A stretch of 26,473 nt of DNA from Prevotellaceae bacterium UBA1075. GTDB lineage: Bacteria; Bacteroidota; Bacteroidia; Bacteroidales; Bacteroidaceae. The position numbers and the translations under genes were made by a program. How positions within the stretch are numbered: the first letter of the stretch is position 1; the number at the start of each line of letters is the position of its first letter. The notes below the pieces were generated by a model. It was not told the origin of the DNA. It made no database searches and worked only from the letters and a program-made list of their open reading frames with translations. Shown here piece after piece: positions 15,257 through 22,465 of this stretch. Where the stretch lies: assembly GCA_002316015.1 (NCBI GenBank), contig DCCS01000023.1:100649-127121 (forward strand), read 5' to 3'.

Positions 15257-16123
15257 ATGGAAAAGACATCAACGCTAAGGATAGCCGTACAGTCAAAGGG
15301 ACGGCTCTATGAGGACACAATGGCGCTGCTTGCCGAGGCGGGCATCAAGGTGCCGCAGAGCCGGCGCACCCTGCTGGTGCAGAGCGGCAACTTTCCCATA
15401 GAGGTGCTCTTCCTGCGCGATGACGACATACCCCAGAGCGTGGCCACGGGCGTGGCCGACCTGGGCATAGTGGGCCAGAACGAGTATGAGGAGCGCGACG
15501 AGGCGGCCGATGTGGTGCGCCCCCTGGGCTTCAGCAAGTGCCGGCTGTCCCTGGCCATTCCCCGTGCCGAGGAATATACGGGGCTGCGGTGGTTCGAGGG
15601 GAAGAAGATAGCCACCTCGTATCCGGGCATCCTGCGCCGCTTCATGGAACGCAACCACATCGCTGCGGACATACATGTGATCACGGGCTCGGTGGAAATC
15701 AGTCCGGGCATCGGCCTGGCGGACGCCATCTTCGATATCGTGAGCAGCGGCAGCACGCTGGTGAGCAACAACCTGCGCGAGGTGGAGGTGGTGATGCAGA
15801 GCGAGGCGCTGCTGATAGCCCATCGTGGCCTCCCGGACGAGAAGAGGGCCGTGCTGGAAGAGTTGCTGTTCCGTATCGAGGCCGTAAAGAACGCCGAGGA
15901 CAAGAAGTATGTGCTGATGAATGTGCCCACGGAGCGTGTGCAGGATGTGGTGGCGGTGCTCCCCGGGGCCAAGAGCCCCACGGTGATGCCCCTGGCCACC
16001 GAGGGATGGAGCAGCGTGCACACCGTCATCGACGAGCAGCGCTTCTGGCAGATCATACGCCAGTTGAAGGGGTTGGGCGCACAGGGTATACTGGTGGTGC
16101 CCATTGAGAAGATGATACTCTGA
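15257..16123 (+). CDS. hisG: ATP phosphoribosyltransferase, long form
   Basis: HisG condenses ATP with phosphoribosyl pyrophosphate in the first, committed step of histidine synthesis. The 288 residues are the long form, which needs no HisZ. The catalytic two-lobe part begins RIAVQSKGRLYEDTMALL and includes GVADLGIVGQNEYEE and the PRPP-binding loop DIVSSGSTLVSNNL. The C-terminal ~75 residues (MNVPTERVQDVVAVLPGAKSPTV ... GAQGILVVPIEKMIL) are the ACT-like domain that binds histidine for feedback inhibition. The ATG at 15257 is the only start that gives the family N-terminus. A gap of 148 bases with a repeat and small hairpins separates it from hisD, unlike the tight spacing further on. Confidence 0.96.
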   Translation: MEKTSTLRIAVQSKGRLYEDTMALLAEAGIKVPQSRRTLLVQSGNFPIEVLFLRDDDIPQSVATGVADLGIVGQNEYEERDEAADVVRPLGFSKCRLSLAIPRAEEYTGLRWFEGKKIATSYPGILRRFMERNHIAADIHVITGSVEISPGIGLADAIFDIVSSGSTLVSNNLREVEVVMQSEALLIAHRGLPDEKRAVLEELLFRIEAVKNAEDKKYVLMNVPTERVQDVVAVLPGAKSPTVMPLATEGWSSVHTVIDEQRFWQIIRQLKGLGAQGILVVPIEKMIL

Positions 16124-16140
16124 CACCTTGGGGAAGGCTG

Positions 16141-16227
16141 GGGCGTGCCACGCGGGCAACCTTCTTCCTTCCTTAACGGAAAGTCTTCTTTCCCTGATTA
16201 TATGCACGGGGGGCGTGCCATGCGGGC
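16141..16227. repeat. 17-bp direct repeat in the hisG-hisD spacer
   Basis: GGGCGTGCCACGCGGGC at 16141-16157 recurs at 16211-16227 with one change (C to T). Between them lie a 6-bp hairpin (GGAAAG/CTTTCC, 16178-16193) and an overlapping alternative pairing (TTCC/GGAA). The meaning is unknown; it could modulate expression of hisD and the genes after it. Confidence 0.7.
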
Positions 16228-16271
16228 GCGTTCCCTTCCAAAAGCAAGAAACAACGCGGTAGAGCAAAGAC

Positions 16272-17555
16272 ATGAACGTATATGAATATCCCACAGCCGG
16301 GCAACTCGATGTCCTGCTGAGGCGTCCTGCGCACGATGCCGCCCACCTGGAGGCCACGGTGAGGAGTGTGCTTGAGGATGTGCGCGAGCACGGGGACGAG
16401 GCCGTGCTGCGTTACGAGAGACAGTTCGACCATGCTGAGATGTGCGCTCTGGCTGTCACGCCAGAGGAGATGGACGAGGCATGGAGCCAGGTTCCGCAGG
16501 ACCTGCGGGACTCCATGCGGTTGGCACATGCCAACATCGGGAAGTTCCACGCCAGCCAGCGCTTCCATGCCGCCCATGTACAGGTGACCGACGGGGTGGA
16601 GTGCTGGCAGCAGGCCATACCCATCCAGCGTGTGGGACTCTATATACCAGGCGGCACGGCGCCCCTCTTCAGCACCGTGCTCATGCTGGCCACGCCGGCT
16701 GTGCTGGCCGGTTGCCCCGAGATTGTGCTGTGCACCCCACCCGATGCCAGCGGCAAGGTGAATGCCGCCGTGCTGGCTGCGGCGCGCGTGGCAGGGGTGA
16801 GCCGCGTGTTCAAGGCCGGGGGCGTGCAGGCCATCGGCGCGATGGCCTATGGCACGCAGAGCATTCCGCAGGTATATAAGATATTCGGTCCGGGCAACCA
16901 GTATGTGACGTGTGCCAAGCAGCAGGTGAGCATGCAGGGCGTGGCGATAGACATGCCCGCCGGGCCCAGCGAGGTGGCCGTGCTGGCCGACTCCACCTCG
17001 CGTCCCGATTTCGTGGCGGCCGACCTGCTGAGCCAGGCCGAGCACGGGGCCGACAGCCAGGTTGTGCTCATCACCACCAGCCGTCCTCTGCTGCAGGCCG
17101 TGCAGGCCGAGGTGAGGCGGCAACTGGCTCTCCTGCCACGGCGTGAACTGGCCGCGCGCTCGCTGGAGTACAGCAAACTGATACTCGTGAGGGATGATGA
17201 CGAGATGATGAGGGTGGCCAACCAGTATGCGCCCGAGCATCTGATTATCGAGACATCCAATTATATGGAACTGGCAGGCAAGGTGGTCAATGCCGGGAGC
17301 GTGTTCCTGGGAAGCCTTACACCCGAGAGCGCGGGCGACTATGCCAGCGGTACCAACCACACCCTGCCTACAGCGGGATGGGCCAGAGCCTGCAGCGGGG
17401 TCAACCTGGACAGTTTCATCCGCAAGGTGACCTTCCAGCACATCACGCCCGCAGGGGTTCGCGCCATAGGCCCCGCCGTGGAGCGCATGGCCGCCGGCGA
17501 GGGACTGGATGCACACAAGAATGCCATGACACTCAGAATGAAGGAGGTGCAATGA
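16272..17555 (+). CDS. hisD: Histidinol dehydrogenase
   Basis: HisD oxidises L-histidinol to histidine in two NAD-dependent steps. The 427 residues have the expected length and motifs: VGLYIPGGTAPLFSTVLMLA, GGVQAIGAMAYGT, KIFGPGNQYV, MPAGPSEVAVLAD, DLLSQAEHGADSQ (zinc-site Gln and His), NQYAPEHL (catalytic Glu-His) and GDYASGTNHTLPT. The enzyme is a cytoplasmic homodimer. The ATG at 16272 is preceded by AAGAAACAACGCGGTAGAGC without a strong ribosome site, as is normal in this phylum. Its TGA overlaps the hisC ATG (ATGA at 17552-17555). Confidence 0.97.
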   Translation: MNVYEYPTAGQLDVLLRRPAHDAAHLEATVRSVLEDVREHGDEAVLRYERQFDHAEMCALAVTPEEMDEAWSQVPQDLRDSMRLAHANIGKFHASQRFHAAHVQVTDGVECWQQAIPIQRVGLYIPGGTAPLFSTVLMLATPAVLAGCPEIVLCTPPDASGKVNAAVLAAARVAGVSRVFKAGGVQAIGAMAYGTQSIPQVYKIFGPGNQYVTCAKQQVSMQGVAIDMPAGPSEVAVLADSTSRPDFVAADLLSQAEHGADSQVVLITTSRPLLQAVQAEVRRQLALLPRRELAARSLEYSKLILVRDDDEMMRVANQYAPEHLIIETSNYMELAGKVVNAGSVFLGSLTPESAGDYASGTNHTLPTAGWARACSGVNLDSFIRKVTFQHITPAGVRAIGPAVERMAAGEGLDAHKNAMTLRMKEVQ

Positions 17556-18589
17556 GGAGGCTGGAAGAATTGGTGCGCGCCAACATACAGGCGCTGGAGC
17601 CATACAGTTGCGCCCGTGACGAGTTCAAGGGCAGACGGGCGCACGTGTTCCTCGATGCGAACGAGAGCCCCTACAACGCTCCCTATGACCGTTATCCCGC
17701 CCCTGTGCACGAGGACTTGAGGCAGATGCTCGCGCACATCAAGGGCGTGCGCCCCACACAGATATTCATGGGCAACGGGTCTGACGAGGCCATAGACCTT
17801 GTGTACCGCATCTTCTGCCGTCCGGGGGTGGACAATGTGGTGGCCATCGCCCCCACATACGGCATGTACCAGGTGTGCGCGGCCATCAATGATGTGGAAT
17901 ACCGCCCTGTGCTTCTGGGCGAGGATTTCAGCCTGGATGCGGACGCGCTGCTGCGGGCGGCCGACCGCCACACCAAGGTCATCTGGCTGTGCTCGCCCAA
18001 CAATCCCACAGGCGCGTCCCTTGACAGGCAGCAGGTGGAGCGTGTGCTGAGGGAGTTTGAGGGTATCGTGGTGGTTGACGAGGCTTACTCTGACTTCTGC
18101 CGCCAGCGTCCCTTCCGCCTCGACCTTCACCTGTATCCCAATCTCATCGTCCTCAACACCATGAGCAAGGCGTGGGCCAGCGCGGCCATCCGCCTGGGTA
18201 TGGCCTTCGCGAGCGAGGAGATAGTGGGGCTTTTCAACAAGGTCAAGTATCCCTACAACGTCAACATGCTCACCTGCGAGCAGGCCAAGCGCGTCCTCGC
18301 CCAGGCCGGTACCGTGGCCCGCTGGGTGGGCAGCATCATTGTCGAACGTGACAGAATGGCTCCTGCGCTGTGCGAGTTGCCATTCTGCCTCAAGGTGTAT
18401 CCCAGCGACGCCAATTTCCTGCTCATGCGCGTGACCGATGCCGACGCGCTCTACCACTATCTGGTGGACAAGGGCATCATTGTGAGAAACCGCAACCGCG
18501 TGCAACTCTGCGGCAACTGCCTGCGCGTCACGGTGGGCACCTCTGCCGAGAACAGCGAGTTGCTGCGCGCGCTACGTTGCTATAAATGA
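17552..18589 (+). CDS. hisC: Histidinol-phosphate aminotransferase
   Basis: HisC transfers the amino group of glutamate to imidazole-acetol phosphate, using pyridoxal phosphate. The 345 residues show DANESPYNAP, GNGSDEAIDL (phosphate-cradle region), APTYGMYQVCA (ring-stacking Tyr), SPNNPTG, VVDEAYSDF and LNTMSKAWASAAIRLG with the PLP lysine at residue 206. RVTVGT near the end carries the substrate-carboxylate Arg. The start overlaps the hisD stop by 4 bases with AAGGAGG just before it, a good ribosome site; a frame extending upstream to 17378 lies within hisD and is not used. Its own stop overlaps the hisB start in the same way. Confidence 0.97.
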   Translation: MRRLEELVRANIQALEPYSCARDEFKGRRAHVFLDANESPYNAPYDRYPAPVHEDLRQMLAHIKGVRPTQIFMGNGSDEAIDLVYRIFCRPGVDNVVAIAPTYGMYQVCAAINDVEYRPVLLGEDFSLDADALLRAADRHTKVIWLCSPNNPTGASLDRQQVERVLREFEGIVVVDEAYSDFCRQRPFRLDLHLYPNLIVLNTMSKAWASAAIRLGMAFASEEIVGLFNKVKYPYNVNMLTCEQAKRVLAQAGTVARWVGSIIVERDRMAPALCELPFCLKVYPSDANFLLMRVTDADALYHYLVDKGIIVRNRNRVQLCGNCLRVTVGTSAENSELLRALRCYK

Positions 18590-19662
18590 CGTATGACATG
18601 AGGAAAGCACTCTTCATTGACCGTGACGGGACCATCCTGGTGGAGCCTGCCGACGAGCAGATTGACAGTTTCCGGAAGTTCCGCTTTGTGCCAGGAGCCA
18701 TCAGCGCACTGCGCTTCCTGCGCAGGCACACCGACTATGAGTTTGTCATGGTGTCCAATCAGGATGGGCTTGGCACGGACTCCTATCCCGAAAGCGACTT
18801 CCTGCCCACTCACCAGCTCATGCTTGACATCCTGCATGGCGAGGGCGTGGACTTCGACGCGATATACATCGACCGCAGTTTCCCGGCCGACAACCTCCCC
18901 ACCCGCAAACCTGGAACAGGCATGCTCACGGCTTACATGCGGGGGGGCTACGACCTGGCGCGCAGTTGGGTCATTGGCGACCGCGAGACCGACCTCATGC
19001 TGGCCCGAAACCTGGGTGCGCGGGGAGTGATGCTGGGCGAGACCTGCACATGGGACAAGGTGTGCCAGATGGTGTATGCCGGGCAGCGTACAGCCATGGT
19101 CAGGCGCACGACTCGCGAGACGGACATCGAGGTACGCCTCAACCTTGACGGGAACGGAAAGAGTGACATACAGACGGGCCTCGGATTCCTGGACCACATG
19201 CTGGAGCAACTCCCCCATCACGGCATGATGGATCTGCATGTGCGCTGCAAGGGCGACCTCAACGTGGACGAGCACCATACGGTGGAGGACACTGCGCTCG
19301 CCCTGGGGCAATGCATACGGGAGGCCCTGGGAGACAAGCGGGGCATCGGGCGCTATGGGTTCTGCCTGCCGATGGACGACAGCCTGTGCCAGGTGGCACT
19401 GGACTTCGGCGGACGGCCCTGGCTCGTGTGGGGCGTGCAGTTCCACCGTGAGCGCATCGGTGACGTGCCCACAGAGATGTTCAAGCATTTCTTCAAGAGC
19501 CTGTCTGACTCCGCGCTGATGAACATCAATGTGCAGGCACGCGGGGAGAACGAGCACCACATTATCGAAGGCATCTTCAAAGCCTTTGCCCGCAGCATAC
19601 GCATGGCTGTGCAGCGTGACGTGAACCACTACCAGTTGCCCTCAAGCAAGGGAATGCTATGA
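18586..19662 (+). CDS. hisB: Bifunctional histidinol-phosphatase / imidazoleglycerol-phosphate dehydratase
   Basis: This 358-residue fusion provides two steps of histidine synthesis. The N-terminal ~165 residues are a HAD phosphatase: FIDRDGT with Asp12 and Asp14, VSNQDG, TRKPGTGM and VIGDRETDLMLA. The C-terminal part is the dehydratase: GLGFLDHMLEQLPHHG, DEHHTVEDTALALGQ and GENEHHIIEGIFKAFARS, the paired His motifs that bind manganese. In the phosphatase half the Cys-x-His ... Cys-x-Cys zinc loop of E. coli HisB is absent (IDRSFPADNLPTRKP instead). The ATG at 18586 overlaps the hisC stop; a second ATG at 18598 (MRKALFIDRDGT) is equally acceptable by homology. The stop overlaps recR. Confidence 0.95.
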   Translation: MTYDMRKALFIDRDGTILVEPADEQIDSFRKFRFVPGAISALRFLRRHTDYEFVMVSNQDGLGTDSYPESDFLPTHQLMLDILHGEGVDFDAIYIDRSFPADNLPTRKPGTGMLTAYMRGGYDLARSWVIGDRETDLMLARNLGARGVMLGETCTWDKVCQMVYAGQRTAMVRRTTRETDIEVRLNLDGNGKSDIQTGLGFLDHMLEQLPHHGMMDLHVRCKGDLNVDEHHTVEDTALALGQCIREALGDKRGIGRYGFCLPMDDSLCQVALDFGGRPWLVWGVQFHRERIGDVPTEMFKHFFKSLSDSALMNINVQARGENEHHIIEGIFKAFARSIRMAVQRDVNHYQLPSSKGML

Positions 19663-20303
19663 AAGGGAGGACACCACAGGACGCTATGCCAACTGACCAC
19701 CAGTATCCCTCGCTGCTCCTGCAGCGCGCCGTGGGCGAGATAAGCCGCCTGCCCGGCATCGGCACGAAGACCGCTCTCAGACTGGCCCTCCACCTGCTGG
19801 CCCAAGACACCGGCGAGGTGGACCGCATGGCGCAGAGCATCGTTGACTTGTGTCACGGCGTGAGGCGCTGCCGCGTGTGCCGCAACATCTGTGATGGCGA
19901 ATTGTGCACCATCTGCTCCAACCCCGCCCGTGACGCGTCGCTCATCTGCGTGGTGGAGAACGTGCAGGACGTGATGGCCATCGAGCGGACTATGCAGTAC
20001 CATGGACTGTACCATGTGCTGGGCGGTGTGATAAGCCCCATGGATGGTGTCGGGCCCTCAGACCTCGAGATTGAGAGCCTGGTGAAGAGGGTGCGCCAGG
20101 GAGATGTGTGCGAGGTGATACTCGCGCTCAGCCCCACCATGGAGGGCGACACCACAGGCTTCTACATCTACCGGAAACTGCAGGACACGCAGGTGCCGGT
20201 CACCACACTGGCGCGGGGCGTGGCGCAGAACGATGAGTTGCAATATACCGACGAGGCCACCCTGGGACGCGCGCTCACGGCGCGTGTGCCCTTTGCCAGA
20301 TGA
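19659..20303 (+). CDS. recR: Recombination protein RecR
   Basis: RecR works with RecO (and RecF) to load RecA at gaps and in post-replication repair. The 214 residues carry the helix-hairpin-helix (EISRLPGIGTKTALRLALHLL), a zinc finger with Cys71, Cys74, Cys83 and Cys86 (CRVC ... CTIC), and the Toprim domain (ICVVENVQDVMAIER, then ALSPTMEGDTTGFYI). Length is slightly over the usual 200 because of the N-terminal ~9 residues. The ATG at 19659 overlaps the hisB stop, but the ATG at 19686 (MPTDHQYPSLLLQRAV) would give a more typical N-terminus. Its place at the end of the his operon ties its expression to histidine genes. 116 bases follow before the next gene. Confidence 0.96.
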   Translation: MKGRTPQDAMPTDHQYPSLLLQRAVGEISRLPGIGTKTALRLALHLLAQDTGEVDRMAQSIVDLCHGVRRCRVCRNICDGELCTICSNPARDASLICVVENVQDVMAIERTMQYHGLYHVLGGVISPMDGVGPSDLEIESLVKRVRQGDVCEVILALSPTMEGDTTGFYIYRKLQDTQVPVTTLARGVAQNDELQYTDEATLGRALTARVPFAR

Positions 20304-20379
20304 GCGGCCCGCGCGCGCAACCGCGATGGGAGACCAGCCGGAGCGCGGACGGTGGAGGTGCTGTGCCAGCCTTCCACAT

Positions 20380-20414
20380 TTTATCCAATCAAGACAAATC
20401 TTGCTTTATCCAAT
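20380..20414. promoter_or_regulatory. Paired TTTATCCAAT boxes before the membrane-protein gene
   Basis: TTTATCCAAT occurs at 20380-20389 and 20405-20414, 25 bases apart, flanking the small inverted repeat CAAGA/TCTTG (20390-20403). The second copy ends six bases before the ATG at 20420. The patch is AT-rich in GC-rich DNA. No TAnnTTTG box is present, so the promoter of the downstream trio is not identified; the boxes could be an operator or promoter of another type. Confidence 0.4.
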
Positions 20415-20419
20415 ATAAT

Positions 20420-20767
20420 ATGAGTGTCAGACAATGGCAATGGGTGTGGGCGGCCACGGTGCTGCTGGTGTGTTGCCTCGGCATATTCTTTGAGACGGGA
20501 CTTCTGCCCCAGGGTGTCTGTGCTGGAATGGACACCCTGCAGTATGTGATGGACTGTGGCGCCATGGCCCTCACGCTGGCCGGCATAGTACTGGGCATGA
20601 GGGCCGCTGGCCGCCCGTGGCTGAGGTATGTGTGCTTCAGTGTGCCTCTCGTCGTGTCACTGCTGGTGTACTTTCTCTTTTACAGTTCCACCACGCTGGC
20701 GTGCGCCGCAGCGGTAGCCGTGGCGATGTTGCTCCAATGGCCGCGTGCCAATACCCCGCAGATATGA
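20420..20767 (+). CDS. Small four-helix membrane protein
   Basis: This 115-residue protein has four hydrophobic segments, at about 8-25, 43-61, 69-88 and 90-107, joined by very short loops, so it is almost wholly within the inner membrane. I recognise no enzyme motif. The ATG at 20420 is chosen because the frame upstream (to 20300) is non-hydrophobic and overlaps the recR end. Its stop shares ATGA with the glycosyltransferase that follows, so the two are probably translated together. A helper role for that glycosyltransferase, or an unrelated small membrane function, are both open. Confidence 0.75.
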   Translation: MSVRQWQWVWAATVLLVCCLGIFFETGLLPQGVCAGMDTLQYVMDCGAMALTLAGIVLGMRAAGRPWLRYVCFSVPLVVSLLVYFLFYSSTTLACAAAVAVAMLLQWPRANTPQI

Positions 20768-21855
20768 TCCGGTTGAGCATCGTCATAGTCAGTTACAACG
20801 TCAAGTACTATCTGGAGCAGTGCCTGGGGAGCGTGGCGCGTGCCACGGAATCACTCCAGGCCGATGTGTGGGTGGTGGACAACGCAAGCACCGACGGCAC
20901 TTTGGAATACCTGCGTCCCCGATTTCCGGGTGTCCATTTCGTGGCAAATGCCTGCAACAGGGGCTTCTCTGCCGCCAACAACCAGGCCATACGCATGTCT
21001 CGTGGCGAGTATGTGCTGCTGCTCAACCCCGACACTGTCGTGGGCGAGGATGTGCTCGCGGGCTGCGTGGACTTTCTCGACCGGCACGAGCGGGCGGGAG
21101 CGGTGGGTGTGAGGATGCTCAACGCCGATGGCTCGTTCGCCCCCGAGAGCCGCAGGGGCGTGCCAACTCCCTTCACCGCCTTCTGCAAGATGAGTGGCCT
21201 GTGCAATCTTTTCCCGACAAGCAGAGTCTTCGGGCGTTACTATATGCGTTATCTGGACACGTCCGAGCCAGCCCGGATAGAGATCGTGTCGGGGGCGTTC
21301 TGCATGCTGCGGCGCAAGGCACTCGACCAAGTGGGACTGCTCGATGAGCGTTTCTTCATGTACGGTGAGGACGTGGATCTCAGTTTCCGCCTTCTGCAGG
21401 CAGGCTGGCAGAACTGGTATCTGCCCTTGAGCATCCTGCACTACAAGGGAGAGAGCACCGTCAGGAGCAGTTTCAGGTATGTGCACATCTTCTACAACGC
21501 CATGCTGCTCTTCTTCAACAAGCACTATGGGAAACGTCACCGCCTGCTGGGTGTGCTGGTGAGGCTGGCCGTCTATGGACGTGCCTGTCTCGACTCGCTG
21601 TCGTGCCTGTGGCAGCGTGTGCTGCGCCTGCTCCACCGCGAGGGAGTTCCCGGGGAGATTGAGTATGTGACGTGCGACCTGGATTCCCAGCCGGCCAGTG
21701 CCGTGCTGGAACGTCTGCGTACCCAGCCCGCGCCCCGACGCACGCTGCGCACCGTGTCGCACGTCACCGGCATGGCCATTTGTCCCAGCGGTGTGGCTCC
21801 CCTTGGCAGAGAAGGGGGGGCTGCCGTATATGGAAAGGAGGGCCGTACACAATGA
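20764..21855 (+). CDS. Family 2 glycosyltransferase (WbbL/rhamnosyltransferase-like)
   Basis: This 363-residue GT-A enzyme probably acts at the inner face of the membrane on a lipid-linked glycan. It opens IRLSIVIVSYN and shows VVDNASTDGT, NRGFSAANNQAI (nucleotide-sugar region), the DxD-like LLNPD at 87-90, and SGAFCMLRRKALDQVGLLDERFFMYGEDVDLSFRL with the Gly-Glu-Asp at 201-203. This set fits GT2 rhamnosyl- and similar transferases used for O-antigen, capsule or exopolysaccharide. Residues about 240-295 are amphipathic and basic and may touch the membrane. The last ~65 residues match nothing known to me. The ATG at 20764 overlaps the stop of the small membrane protein, and the stop overlaps the GNAT start. 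Donor and acceptor cannot be assigned. Confidence 0.9.
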   Translation: MIRLSIVIVSYNVKYYLEQCLGSVARATESLQADVWVVDNASTDGTLEYLRPRFPGVHFVANACNRGFSAANNQAIRMSRGEYVLLLNPDTVVGEDVLAGCVDFLDRHERAGAVGVRMLNADGSFAPESRRGVPTPFTAFCKMSGLCNLFPTSRVFGRYYMRYLDTSEPARIEIVSGAFCMLRRKALDQVGLLDERFFMYGEDVDLSFRLLQAGWQNWYLPLSILHYKGESTVRSSFRYVHIFYNAMLLFFNKHYGKRHRLLGVLVRLAVYGRACLDSLSCLWQRVLRLLHREGVPGEIEYVTCDLDSQPASAVLERLRTQPAPRRTLRTVSHVTGMAICPSGVAPLGREGGAAVYGKEGRTQ

Positions 21856-22373
21856 CCTTGTTGCGTGATGACGTGGTGATGTTGAGGGCTGTGGAGCCTG
21901 AGGACCTGGAGGTGATGAGCCTGCTGGAGAACGATGCGAGCCTGTGGGATAGCGCATGCACCACAGTGCCTTACTCCTCACATGTGCTCAGGGAGTATAT
22001 CAAGCAGTGCTCGTATGACTTTTACGCTGACCGATCCGTGCGTCTGGCCATAGCCTTGGGCGGGGGTGTCGCCGTGGGGTTCATTGACTTGCAGAACTAC
22101 GCCCCGCAGCACCAGAGAGCCGAAGTGGGCATCGTGCTCATGCGTGAGTTCCAGCGCCGTGGACTGGCAAGGCGCGCCCTGGCGCTCTTGGTTGAGTATG
22201 CCCGCGACGTGCTTCACCTGTACCAGGTATATGCGTATGTGCAGTGCGCCAATCTTCCCGCCCTGCGCCTTTTCCAGTCGGCGGGCTTCGAGCGCACGGC
22301 CACCCTGGCGCAATGGGTGCGCTGTGCCGACGGGTGGAGCGATGTGGCTGTGTTCCAGTTGCGGCTCGGATAG
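21852..22373 (+). CDS. GNAT-family N-acetyltransferase
   Basis: This is a 173-residue cytoplasmic acetyl-CoA-dependent acetyltransferase. It begins LLRDDVVMLRAVEPEDLEVM, as in the SpeG/RimJ-like branch. It has the central strand AEVGIVLMREFQRRGLARRALALL with the CoA pyrophosphate loop QRRGLA, and ends with ANLPALRLFQSAGFERT, the standard last motif. Substrates in this branch include polyamines, ribosomal protein N-termini, aminosugars and others, so none is assigned. The ATG at 21852 overlaps the glycosyltransferase stop; the frame upstream to 21672 is inside that gene. A strong terminator begins 26 bases after the stop. Confidence 0.92.
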   Translation: MTLLRDDVVMLRAVEPEDLEVMSLLENDASLWDSACTTVPYSSHVLREYIKQCSYDFYADRSVRLAIALGGGVAVGFIDLQNYAPQHQRAEVGIVLMREFQRRGLARRALALLVEYARDVLHLYQVYAYVQCANLPALRLFQSAGFERTATLAQWVRCADGWSDVAVFQLRLG

Positions 22374-22398
22374 ATTTTCCCGGTCGCGTCAGGGTAAA

Positions 22399-22434
22399 GT
22401 AAAAGCCGGCAGACTTGTTCCTGCCGGCTTTTAC
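22399..22434. terminator. Bidirectional terminator between the GNAT gene and pheS
   Basis: GTAAAAGCCGGCAG (22399-22412) pairs perfectly with CTGCCGGCTTTTAC (22421-22434) over an 8-base loop. The A/T ends of the stem give a U-run after the GC core in both directions, suiting convergent genes. Confidence 0.9.
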
Positions 22435-22465
22435 TTGTACATGTGGCTATGTGGCGAATGGCTGT

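Noticed and set aside
15159..15257. A 32-codon frame in the hisG leader whose TAA overlaps the hisG ATG (TAATG), resembling a leader peptide.
   Set aside because: Its ATG lies one base after the -7 box and so is probably upstream of the transcription start. It contains only one histidine codon, so it does not fit a his attenuator.
16173..17603. A long minus-strand open frame opposite hisD.
   Set aside because: It mirrors the codon pattern of hisD and shows no family features.
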